Part shown: one piece after another, positions 13,257 to 19,184 of the stretch
How the letters are laid out: every line of letters begins with the position of its first letter
How positions within the stretch are numbered: position 1 is the stretch's first letter
IMG/VR virus record: IMGVR_UViG_3300042351_000193
Coordinates: 1-21,032 of that record
Strand: one strand, 5' to 3'
DNA length: 21,032 nucleotides
From: a virus
Made by a program: the position numbers and the translations under genes
The notes under the pieces: generated by a model
What the model was told of the DNA's origin: nothing
Databases searched by the model: none
The model's input: only the letters and a program-made list of their open reading frames with translations

Positions 13257-13403
13257 TTAGTCTTGGTTTAACTCTATAAATTTTGATTTGTAAACTCTTT
13301 CTTCACGATAGACTTTAGACCAAAAGTCTTCAAGTCCTTCGCAAAACCAGGTACAATGATAGAACCCAGCTTCGTCTTGAAATTTTGCTTTATACTTTAT
13401 CAT
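13257..13403 (-). CDS. Small hypothetical protein (48 aa)
   Basis: I start this gene at ATG 13403 because the upstream mini membrane gene ends two bases earlier (TAA T ATG); a longer frame back to 13472 has no ATG and would cover that gene. The product reads MIKYKAKFQDEAGFYHCTWF and CEGLEDFWSKVYREERVYKSKFIEL, a small possibly alpha/beta protein with two Cys. No family recognised. It is 2 nt upstream of the ERF start, in the same operon. Confidence 0.6.
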   Translation of the reverse strand: MIKYKAKFQDEAGFYHCTWFCEGLEDFWSKVYREERVYKSKFIELNQD

Positions 13404-13404
13404 A

Positions 13405-13530
13405 TTAGTAGATGATTGGAATAATATGAAACAATAGGAAGTAAAAAAATATTGCGATTGCAATACTACCAAATAAACCTTCTCGGTCAGTTTGGTAAAA
13501 GTCTTTGATGTACTCGATTGATTTTTTCAT
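13405..13530 (-). CDS. Mini membrane protein (41 aa)
   Basis: A short frame from ATG 13530 to TAA 13407-13405. The product starts MKKSIEYIKDFYQTDREGLFG and continues with one hydrophobic span (SIAIAIFFYFLLFHIIPIIY) up to the last residue, giving a cytoplasmic polar N-terminus and a C-terminal membrane anchor. The ATG is preceded by TTAAACCAA with a 7-nt gap, the same leader motif as its neighbours, and a perfect hairpin lies at 13551-13570. These features argue for translation. Function unknown. Confidence 0.65.
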   Translation of the reverse strand: MKKSIEYIKDFYQTDREGLFGSIAIAIFFYFLLFHIIPIIY

Positions 13531-13550
13531 TTGATTGTTGGTTTAAGATT

Positions 13551-13570
13551 GCCGAAGAATCCGCTTCGGC
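13551..13570 (-). other. Intercistronic hairpin
   Basis: GCCGAAG (13551-13557) and CTTCGGC (13564-13570) form a perfect 7-bp GC-rich stem with a 6-nt loop between the 66-residue gene and the mini membrane gene. On the minus strand it is not followed by a U-run, so an mRNA-processing or stabilising hairpin fits better than a terminator. On the plus strand it is followed by a T-rich stretch, where it could end stray antisense transcripts. Confidence 0.6.
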
Positions 13571-13584
13571 TCGGGTTATATTTT

Positions 13585-13785
13585 TTACCACTCTTTAAAA
13601 TCTTGATTTTCTTCGTACCCTAATAAATATTCTTCTATTTCTTTTGGGTCGGTTAATATAACCATTTCTCCGTTACCAGTTCCTTCAGGCCACTTGTGTG
13701 GAAATTTAGGTCTTCTATAATAAGAATCTGCACTTCCTCTATCATAAGGTGAACCGTGAGTTGAATCGATTGTTGAATTTCTCAT
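13585..13785 (-). CDS. Conserved small phage protein (SPYDRGSADSYY type)
   Basis: A 66-residue protein starting at ATG 13785. The N-terminal half, THGSPYDRGSADSYYRRPKFPH, is a phrase I remember from small proteins of very diverse phages; the C-terminal half has LTDPKEIEEYLLGYEENQDFKEW. It has no known function. It is the first gene after the junction region and follows a -7 box at 13833-13826 and a TTAAACCAA motif, so it probably opens the early operon that continues with ERF and SSB. Confidence 0.8.
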   Translation of the reverse strand: MRNSTIDSTHGSPYDRGSADSYYRRPKFPHKWPEGTGNGEMVILTDPKEIEEYLLGYEENQDFKEW

Positions 13786-13825
13786 TTTTTGATTGGTTTA
13801 AGTTTATTATTTGTTTTTGTTGAGA

Positions 13826-13833
13826 CAAATATA
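13826..13833 (-). promoter_or_regulatory. Probable -7 box of the early operon
   Basis: TATATTTG on the minus strand fits the Bacteroidetes -7 consensus TAnnTTTG and lies 40 nt before the first early start codon (13785). The expected -33 TTG at a 19-nt distance is not present (T-rich instead), so the promoter may be weak or need an activator. A 55-nt stretch of extreme AT content lies upstream. Confidence 0.5.
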
Positions 13834-13891
13834 TACCTATTATTTTAAATAAAAAAACTTTTTATAAAATTATTATAATTATTTATTTAAC

Positions 13892-13937
13892 GGTCATATA
13901 AAACAAAAATCCCCACCGATATGACCAGTAGGGATTT
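13892..13937 (-). terminator. Terminator hairpin with pseudoknot potential at the late/early junction
   Basis: In the minus-strand RNA AAATCCCTAC (13937-13928) pairs with GTGGGGATTT (13916-13907) over 10 bp, with one U-G pair that would be C-A in the opposite strand's RNA, so the structure is made for the minus strand. TTGTTTT follows. The loop carries GGTCATAT (13926-13919), perfectly complementary to ATATGACC (13899-13892) after the U-rich stretch, which gives an H-type pseudoknot with connecting loops of 1, 2 and 7 nt. It would end transcripts of the phosphoesterase/lysis operon. Confidence 0.65.
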
Positions 13938-13981
13938 CATTTACTTAAACCTATTTAACAAAAAATTTAACTATGAAAAAA

Positions 13982-13989
13982 CAAATATA
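13982..13989 (-). promoter_or_regulatory. Second -7 box upstream of the junction hairpin
   Basis: TATATTTG on the minus strand sits directly after the phosphoesterase stop. No -33 TTG at the right distance is seen. A transcript from here would begin with the junction hairpin and a 17-codon ORF, MKSLLVISVGIFVLYDR (13940-13887), that spans it. It may be a promoter whose readthrough is attenuated, or a chance match in AT-rich DNA. Confidence 0.35.
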
Positions 13990-13992
13990 ATA

Positions 13993-14988
13993 CTATTTAA
14001 TTATTTTACCTTCTCTTATCTGAATATTATGCACCATACTTTTGCCGTTGTCTATCTCGACAATAGCCATTCCGTGATTGTGATGTGAGAAAGGCATATA
14101 TTTAGGACTAAGCAACGTTAGGCAACCAGTAGTGTAAGTATTAATAAATTGCTTCATACTTGTTTTACGCTGAGTAAAACTCGTTCTATGGACGTGTCCT
14201 ATAAGAGTATTGCATAGGGTTTTATTTAGCAAGTTTTGAGATGGGTTAATCCCTCCAGCTCCATACCATTCATGTCCGTGTCCAACAAGCAAATCGCCCA
14301 TCTCCATACCCTGCCAATCTTCAACCATCGTAATGCCTAATTTATCTAACCTAAAAAATATATCAAATTGTAAATCGTGCAACTGAGCAAACTCCTCAGC
14401 TTGTAATTGTAATGACCTGGCGAATCGATTTTCATGGTTGCCTAACTTATAATAAATTGGAATCTTTCTAAATATATCCCTAAGCCTTTGCAAGAAATCC
14501 CGATTCATATCGACTTCCCTTTTAAAATCCCTCATATCCTTTTCCTTTTCGTGCCTGGAAATAGAATAAAAGTCTTGGATATCTCCATTAAGATACAAGC
14601 AATCAATCTCTTGCTCCTTTAAATGCTTAATAGCGCAAGTCAAAGCAGTCAAGTCGTGATAAGGGAAATGAATGTCAGATAAGATTCCGACTTTTTTTAA
14701 GTGGTTAGGTAATTTAGCCGATACATATTCTTTGCCAATGCTATCTTCAATCCCAAAATTGTCCAAAGTATCGAGGTTATAGTTTACGACTACTGGTGGC
14801 ATCTCTTGATTAACTGCCTGCAAAGACCTATCCTTTGCCAAAATATTGTATTGGCTCATTAATTTCCTTAATGAATTTGGACTTTTATATCCATACATTT
14901 CATAAAATGAATTGTAAAAATCCGTTTTGCTAAGATTTTTTGAAAAGAAATGTTCCTTAATCTTAACTAATTTATCGTCCTTGTTCAT
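13993..14988 (-). CDS. Calcineurin-like metallophosphoesterase
   Basis: A 331-residue protein. Residues about 1-60 form helices with a possible DNA-binding HTH (FYNSFYEMYGYKSPNSLRKLM), and residues about 98-320 form the metallophosphoesterase domain with all expected metal ligands: SDIHFPYHD (D105, H107), NGDIQDF (D136), GNHENR (N184, H185), GHGHEW (H237, H239) and GHVHRT (H265, H267). Phage members act on cyclic nucleotides, DNA ends or phosphoproteins; the substrate cannot be told here. It lies at the end of the lysis operon, just before a terminator, and overlaps the 63-residue gene by 17 nt. Confidence 0.92.
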   Translation of the reverse strand: MNKDDKLVKIKEHFFSKNLSKTDFYNSFYEMYGYKSPNSLRKLMSQYNILAKDRSLQAVNQEMPPVVVNYNLDTLDNFGIEDSIGKEYVSAKLPNHLKKVGILSDIHFPYHDLTALTCAIKHLKEQEIDCLYLNGDIQDFYSISRHEKEKDMRDFKREVDMNRDFLQRLRDIFRKIPIYYKLGNHENRFARSLQLQAEEFAQLHDLQFDIFFRLDKLGITMVEDWQGMEMGDLLVGHGHEWYGAGGINPSQNLLNKTLCNTLIGHVHRTSFTQRKTSMKQFINTYTTGCLTLLSPKYMPFSHHNHGMAIVEIDNGKSMVHNIQIREGKIIK

Positions 14989-15163
14989 ATTCTTCCATTA
15001 AAACATCGACTAAAAATTCGATATTGTTTAGCACTTTCATTCGTAAAACGTAAGCAGCATCATCAACGTGTTCGATGTTCTCCATTACATCCATCATGGT
15101 ATCGAGTAAATCTTTTGCTCTTGATTTTGGCTTCTCCACTGGCTCAATATCTATTTTATACAT
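14972..15163 (-). CDS. Small acidic helical protein
   Basis: A 63-residue protein from ATG 15163, which overlaps the stop of the spanin-like gene by 8 nt. It is Pro/Lys-containing at the start (EPVEKPKSRAKDLLD) and then helical and acidic (MMDVMENIEHVDDAAYVLRMKVL, then LVDVLMEEYEQGR). It may be a dimeric helical protein. No family recognised, and no membrane segment or catalytic motif is visible. Confidence 0.65.
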   Translation of the reverse strand: MYKIDIEPVEKPKSRAKDLLDTMMDVMENIEHVDDAAYVLRMKVLNNIEFLVDVLMEEYEQGR

Positions 15164-15605
15164 GAAATATTCTTAAATATAAGTAACCAAAGATTATAAG
15201 TCCTTGAAAAATAATGGTTAAGATACACCAAGTTGGAATAATATTCGTTACTTTTTCTTTATTAGATATTAATTTATCGGTTGACAAAGTAGAAGCATAC
15301 AAATTTTGATAGACATTTTCAATAGAATCTATATTAATCGTGGCTTGAATATTGCCCTTGTAAGACCTTATAATTATGCGACCCTGAGGAACGGTTATTT
15401 TAGAATAAAATCGTGTCAGTATGCCCGTAGAATCACAAGGATTCGCAATGGTTAGCGTATCGTGGACCGAATCATATTTAGTAATTACTTTGTAGTCACG
15501 AATTGTATCAATACGAATCTTTTCAGTTATGATATTAACCGATTTAGTTGGCTTACAAGAATAAAAAAAGTTTGCAATTAGCAAACCGATGAGTAGTTTT
15601 TTCAC
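15156..15605 (-). CDS. Candidate unimolecular spanin (lipoprotein with C-terminal membrane segment)
   Basis: A 149-residue protein. The N-terminus MKKLLIGLLIANFFYSCKPT is a lipoprotein signal with the acylated Cys at 17. Residues about 122-146 (IIPTWCILTIIFQGLII onward) form a membrane helix near the C-terminus. The middle, about 100 residues, is beta-rich and includes DSVHDTLTI and a later helix. An outer-membrane lipid anchor plus an inner-membrane anchor in one protein is the defining topology of u-spanins such as T1 gp11, which fuse the two membranes at lysis. It follows the lysozyme gene with a 4-nt overlap, exactly where a spanin is expected. No sequence family is recognised. Confidence 0.7.
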   Translation of the reverse strand: MKKLLIGLLIANFFYSCKPTKSVNIITEKIRIDTIRDYKVITKYDSVHDTLTIANPCDSTGILTRFYSKITVPQGRIIIRSYKGNIQATINIDSIENVYQNLYASTLSTDKLISNKEKVTNIIPTWCILTIIFQGLIIFGYLYLRIFHV

Positions 15606-16057
15606 GAAAAGTATAATTCAGATTCTGCTTGTCTTCTCAAGGTAAGTCCGTTAAGAACTTTGCCTCCACTTTTATTCCATTTTAAAAATTCTAACTTGAT
15701 TAAAGGGTCATTTGGATTAGCGTTGACTTTCTTTAATAATGTGCTTTTCTTTAAAGCGCCAGCGCCCACGTTATAGCAAAACGATACAAGGGCATCGAAC
15801 TGATTTTGATTAATGTCATCACGACAAAATGAGTCAACGCTCCTTTCATAATGTTTAATTACATTTAAGAATATATCCGTTGCTCTTGCTTCACTTATTG
15901 GTGCATCAGTCATTTTGACTTTAGTTCCATCTTCGTAATAGGTGCAACCGATTGAAATTGTCGGTATGCCAGCTGGACATAAGTAAGGCTTGAGTTTAAC
16001 TCCCTCAAACTTCTTTATTAGGCTTAGTCCTTTTGGGCTTATTTGGTTGACTTTCAT
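15602..16057 (-). CDS. Endolysin, GH24 lysozyme
   Basis: A 151-residue phage lysozyme of glycoside hydrolase family 24, which cuts peptidoglycan between MurNAc and GlcNAc. The catalytic core is KKFEGVKLKPYLCPAGIPTI: Glu18, then Cys27 in the place of the T4 Asp, then Thr33, giving the E-8-C-5-T spacing of the P21/P22 type. Further conserved are NQFDALVSFCYNVGAGAL (about 84-101) and the ending KWNKSGGKVLNGLTLRRQAE. There is no signal or SAR anchor, so it needs a holin. It overlaps the holin-like gene by 53 nt and the spanin-like gene by 4 nt. Confidence 0.94.
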   Translation of the reverse strand: MKVNQISPKGLSLIKKFEGVKLKPYLCPAGIPTISIGCTYYEDGTKVKMTDAPISEARATDIFLNVIKHYERSVDSFCRDDINQNQFDALVSFCYNVGAGALKKSTLLKKVNANPNDPLIKLEFLKWNKSGGKVLNGLTLRRQAESELYFS

Positions 16058-16319
16058 CTAATTTTGCTCTTAGTTCTACATTCTCTGAACGTAGATTATG
16101 AATCTCAGTAGTTAAACTTTCGACCTTATCTTTTAAGTCGGCAACCTCTGCTTTTAAATCCGTTGCCATCTCTCTCCAAATTTTAATAGCTTCTTGAACA
16201 TTAGTAATTTCAGTCGATTGTACCTCAACTCCTTCTTTCTTTCTGCCAAATAACCAAGTAATTAAAGAACCAAATAATCCCGTTATTCCTGGTATTACTA
16301 TCTCCTCCCAATCATTCAT
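16005..16319 (-). CDS. Holin-like membrane protein with coiled coil
   Basis: A 104-residue protein with one N-terminal hydrophobic segment (VIPGITGLFGSLITWLF, residues about 8-24), then GRKKEG and a long coiled coil from about 45 to 90 (MATDLKAEVADLKDKVESL, EIHNLRSENVELRAKL), ending in a basic tail. Small proteins of this layout occur just before lysozyme in Bacteroidetes phages, as I recall, and are candidate holins or lysis regulators. One membrane segment fits class III holins such as T4 t only loosely, so an Rz-like or lysis-regulator role remains possible. Its start overlaps the previous stop in a TAATG junction. Confidence 0.65.
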   Translation of the reverse strand: MNDWEEIVIPGITGLFGSLITWLFGRKKEGVEVQSTEITNVQEAIKIWREMATDLKAEVADLKDKVESLTTEIHNLRSENVELRAKLDESQPNKPKRTKPNKEV

Positions 16320-16663
16320 TATTCGCCATCAGTTTCAGGTGCAACTTCTTCTTCCTCTTCAACCAATACTTCTTCTTCCTCTTCAATCAATACTTCTTCT
16401 TCTTGTACTGGAACGATTTTCTTTTCTTCTAAGCCTAATGTTTCTAATGCCCATTTAACAATGAACGAGTCATCAACTCCCCATTGAGCAACGATTGGCT
16501 CAGGTATAATCAAGTTGCCTTCTTCAATCATAGGATTAAATTGGCTCATCAATTTGAAATACAAAGTTTGCTCAGGATTTTGAAGTGCATAATTAACGAC
16601 CTTAATTTCTACTCGGTCTGCAATTTCTCTAACTCCTTTAACTGGCTCAATAAATACTATCAT
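16319..16663 (-). CDS. Small protein with Glu-rich repeat tail
   Basis: A 114-residue acidic protein. Residues about 1-80 look like a compact folded domain (IEPVKGVREIADRVEIKVVNYALQN, then IVAQWGVDDSFIVKWALETLG). The last 30 residues are a low-complexity tail with repeats of the form EEEEEVLV/I, encoded by a 24-bp tandem repeat. A virion-associated or assembly role is suggested by its place between the adhesin and lysis genes, without direct evidence. It starts at ATG 16663, one base after the stop of the upstream gene (TAA T ATG). Confidence 0.7.
   Translation of the reverse strand: MIVFIEPVKGVREIADRVEIKVVNYALQNPEQTLYFKLMSQFNPMIEEGNLIIPEPIVAQWGVDDSFIVKWALETLGLEEKKIVPVQEEEVLIEEEEEVLVEEEEEVAPETDGE
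16344..16403 (-). repeat. 24-bp tandem repeat encoding the Glu-rich tail
   Basis: Two 24-bp units begin at 16344 and 16368 and differ at one position; a third partial copy starts at 16392 and diverges after about 11 bases. Each unit encodes eight residues of the Glu-rich tail, so copy-number change would keep the reading frame and alter the tail length. Confidence 0.75.
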
Positions 16664-16664
16664 A

Positions 16665-16934
16665 TTAGTCTTTAATAAATATCTCTAATAATTGCGCTTT
16701 CGCTAAAACGGTAAATGACTCGCTATCTTTTACGAATCCTTTTAAAGTTTCTTGGTCCGACTTGTCTAAATCTAAGACCTCGCCTTTAAATAATTTCTTT
16801 GCCCAATCCCAAAATTTAAGTGCATCTCCTTTAGATGCGGAGGCTAATGCGCCAGCTAACATTTTACCAGCATTACCACCCTCAAAAACTTGGTCATCAA
16901 GACCGATAAAGTCAAAGTTAAAATCTAATTTCAT
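16665..16934 (-). CDS. Conserved small virion-region protein
   Basis: An 89-residue protein reading MKLDFNFDFIGLDDQVFEG, then GNAGKMLAGALASASKGDALKFWDWAKKLFKGE, and ending LAKAQLLEIFIKD. The pattern 'L-D-G/D-x-x-x-E-G-x-N-A-G-K-x-L-A, K-G-D-x-x-K-x-W-D-W-A, F-x-x-D-x-E, LAKAQ(I/L)L' is common, in my recollection, to small proteins near tail fibre genes of many phages; its role is not known to me. ATG 16934 is preceded by an AACCAA-type leader. A 51-nt gap separates it from the adhesin stop. Confidence 0.8.
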   Translation of the reverse strand: MKLDFNFDFIGLDDQVFEGGNAGKMLAGALASASKGDALKFWDWAKKLFKGEVLDLDKSDQETLKGFVKDSESFTVLAKAQLLEIFIKD

Positions 16935-16985
16935 TTGGTTGTTTGTTTAGTTTACAATTATAAATAGCTATTATTCAAAATTTTA

Positions 16986-19184
16986 TTAATCTGGCCAATA
17001 TCTGTATGTTCCATTTGGATTAAGTATTATTTTAAATAATACATTTCTTAGCTTTGGCTCATTATCATATATATTAACATAAACATCTTCTCTTGAATCA
17101 AATAATTGAAACCAAATATCACCTGGATTAACATAAGCAGTAGTAATATGCCTTCCTTTATGAAAAATTCTATAATAGATTCTTATCCAAAATGTCCCAC
17201 TTGTTTGAAATGGATAATCTACATTTATATTACCAAATAAATTATCTCTTACTGGATTAGGTGCATACATATTACCAACGGCAGTAAAAGTATTTATTCC
17301 AGCATCGTAAGTCAATGGGAATTGTTGACTTACGGGAGTTCTATTATTAATCGCATAATCCCAAGTTAAATCATTAGTATCAATAGGGGCAATAACGTTT
17401 TGATTTGTATCTCTACAAGTTGCCGTTGCTAAAAATTGATAATTGTTAGCCCAATCAATTGACCTTTCATCTTCATGTACTTGAGTCCCTCCAACAAAAC
17501 CTTTAAAATTTGTAAATTGTCTTCTTGGAACTACTTGACTATTTGAATTAATTATTAAATTATCAAAAGGTCTTCCCGATACGGGTTGTACTATTGAAGA
17601 CATTCTATAATAATCAATAACTAAATTTATCCTGACATAAAAAATATATTGTCCTACGGGAACGGTTACATTACTACGTTGAAATATTAACAATTCATAA
17701 GGTAAAAGACCTTGAGAATAAAAAAAATAAGTTTCATTAATAAATACTGAAACGTGGTCAACAATTCTTAAATGGTTAGGTAAGGTAATTCGCATGGCTA
17801 CCAAAGAAGAATTAGTACTTGGTTGGTTTCCAATTGTTAATCGATATACATAATAAGCCTCATCCGTAGGTATTGCAGTTATTGGTCTTGGATATTTAAA
17901 ATTTTCATTAAACGAGTCAACTGAAAAAGCAAATGATGGCTCTCCAAATACATAAGTTGACACCGTATTACTTTGAGCATAATTATTTAAAATATTCCCT
18001 CCATAAGCAGAAGCAAAGTTTGTGTAATTCCCAACCGTTATTGCCCTAACCGTAAATACAAACTCGGCAAAGTAATCTACTGGTAATGAAGTAGAAGTTG
18101 TATAAGTCAAAGTCTTTCCACTAACCGTTAAACTAAATGGAATTGGAATATCAACCGTACTTACAAATTCAAATCCACTTGGCAAAACATCTGACATCAC
18201 AATTTGCCCAGTTGTCACATTTGCCAAAATTCGCATTTGAATCCTTACCGTTCCCGATTGATTAAGATTAAATGAGTCTGGCATCGATTTCGATAATGTC
18301 ATCTGAGGATAACCGTAAACACAAGTCCCGTATTGATTTGCAACCGATTGCCCATTAGCATCAAGCCATTGGTTACATAATGCAGTTGCCTGATTATTTG
18401 CATTAGTATCGGCATCAGCCTGACTTATTGAACTTGTATAAGTAGCCGTAAAAAAAGGCGAATAAACTTCTTGATATGAGCCTACTCCGTATTCCCCGCA
18501 GTCATTCTTTTGAATTGTACGGACTAATCTTTTAGTGACTGAACTTGTCCAAGTTTCTGCGCCACCTATTAAAGTAGTGGTTGTATTTGAGGTCTTAGAA
18601 ATCGCTTCGCCTCCACCCGATACCGTTGCATAATTATAATACGTTGTCGATATAACTGGATTAACAATTAACTGAAGTACTAAGACTCCGTTTGGTTGCA
18701 AAACACCGTTATAAGTTCCAAAAACATTATAAGAGAATTTACCAACATCGATTGAAACTTGCTGAACGGTTATATTCCATCCATCTCCACTATGAGTAAT
18801 AAAATTTAATCCGTATTGAAAATAATCAGATATTTGAATAGGCGCAGTCGTTGCCGTTGTGCCATTGTTTACAATAGTTAAGTAATACGAATATGCTTGA
18901 TTAAGATTCCCACCCGTAGGCGCCGATTTGCTAATCGTTAAATATGGATTAGGTTGGTTACATCGTTGACAATATAAATACCATTCAGTCGGAAATACCG
19001 TTGGTAGACTGCCGTCAGGTCTTGGAGTGTAATATTGATTTAAGGGGATTGTTTGCCCACTTGAGTTTTGAAGTTGACCAAGTTCAGCAGCCGTAATAGA
19101 AATAGGAGGATTCGTTAAAGATTCCCCCGTCATTTCATTGTACACATCGGCAAAAGACATTGCCCCACTTCCTTGTAATGGCAT
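16986..19184 (-). CDS. Virion adhesin with DUF11 and DUF5977 domains
   Basis: A 732-residue protein. The first 50 residues (MPLQGSGAMSFADVYNEMTGE) are a short virion-attachment-like start. Residues about 80-205 are a DUF11-like immunoglobulin-fold repeat (LTISKSAPTGGNLNQ), 213-290 a DUF5977-like segment (VRTIQKNDC, then SQADADTNANNQATALCNQW and GTCVYG), 291-410 a second DUF11-like repeat (MTLSKSMPDSFNLNQSG), and the remainder beta-rich. Such domains are typical of secreted adhesins of Bacteroidetes; here they probably form a tail-tip receptor-binding or virion-decorating protein. The start follows the tail fibre stop directly (TAG ATG). Attachment to the particle is inference. Confidence 0.8.
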   Translation of the reverse strand: MPLQGSGAMSFADVYNEMTGESLTNPPISITAAELGQLQNSSGQTIPLNQYYTPRPDGSLPTVFPTEWYLYCQRCNQPNPYLTISKSAPTGGNLNQAYSYYLTIVNNGTTATTAPIQISDYFQYGLNFITHSGDGWNITVQQVSIDVGKFSYNVFGTYNGVLQPNGVLVLQLIVNPVISTTYYNYATVSGGGEAISKTSNTTTTLIGGAETWTSSVTKRLVRTIQKNDCGEYGVGSYQEVYSPFFTATYTSSISQADADTNANNQATALCNQWLDANGQSVANQYGTCVYGYPQMTLSKSMPDSFNLNQSGTVRIQMRILANVTTGQIVMSDVLPSGFEFVSTVDIPIPFSLTVSGKTLTYTTSTSLPVDYFAEFVFTVRAITVGNYTNFASAYGGNILNNYAQSNTVSTYVFGEPSFAFSVDSFNENFKYPRPITAIPTDEAYYVYRLTIGNQPSTNSSLVAMRITLPNHLRIVDHVSVFINETYFFYSQGLLPYELLIFQRSNVTVPVGQYIFYVRINLVIDYYRMSSIVQPVSGRPFDNLIINSNSQVVPRRQFTNFKGFVGGTQVHEDERSIDWANNYQFLATATCRDTNQNVIAPIDTNDLTWDYAINNRTPVSQQFPLTYDAGINTFTAVGNMYAPNPVRDNLFGNINVDYPFQTSGTFWIRIYYRIFHKGRHITTAYVNPGDIWFQLFDSREDVYVNIYDNEPKLRNVLFKIILNPNGTYRYWPD

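Noticed and set aside
13403-13472. Upstream extension of the 48-residue gene to 13472
   Set aside because: It uses a non-ATG start and runs through the better supported mini membrane gene; the ATG at 13403 fits the stop-start junction.
13973-13990. Plus-strand ATGAAAAAACAAATATAA after an A-rich leader
   Set aside because: It is only five codons long with no plus-strand gene behind it; probably chance in AT-rich DNA.
16935-16985. Possible promoter (TATAATTG) before the 89-residue gene
   Set aside because: The TTTTG upstream is only 13 nt away, too close for the Bacteroidetes spacing, and the box has one mismatch.
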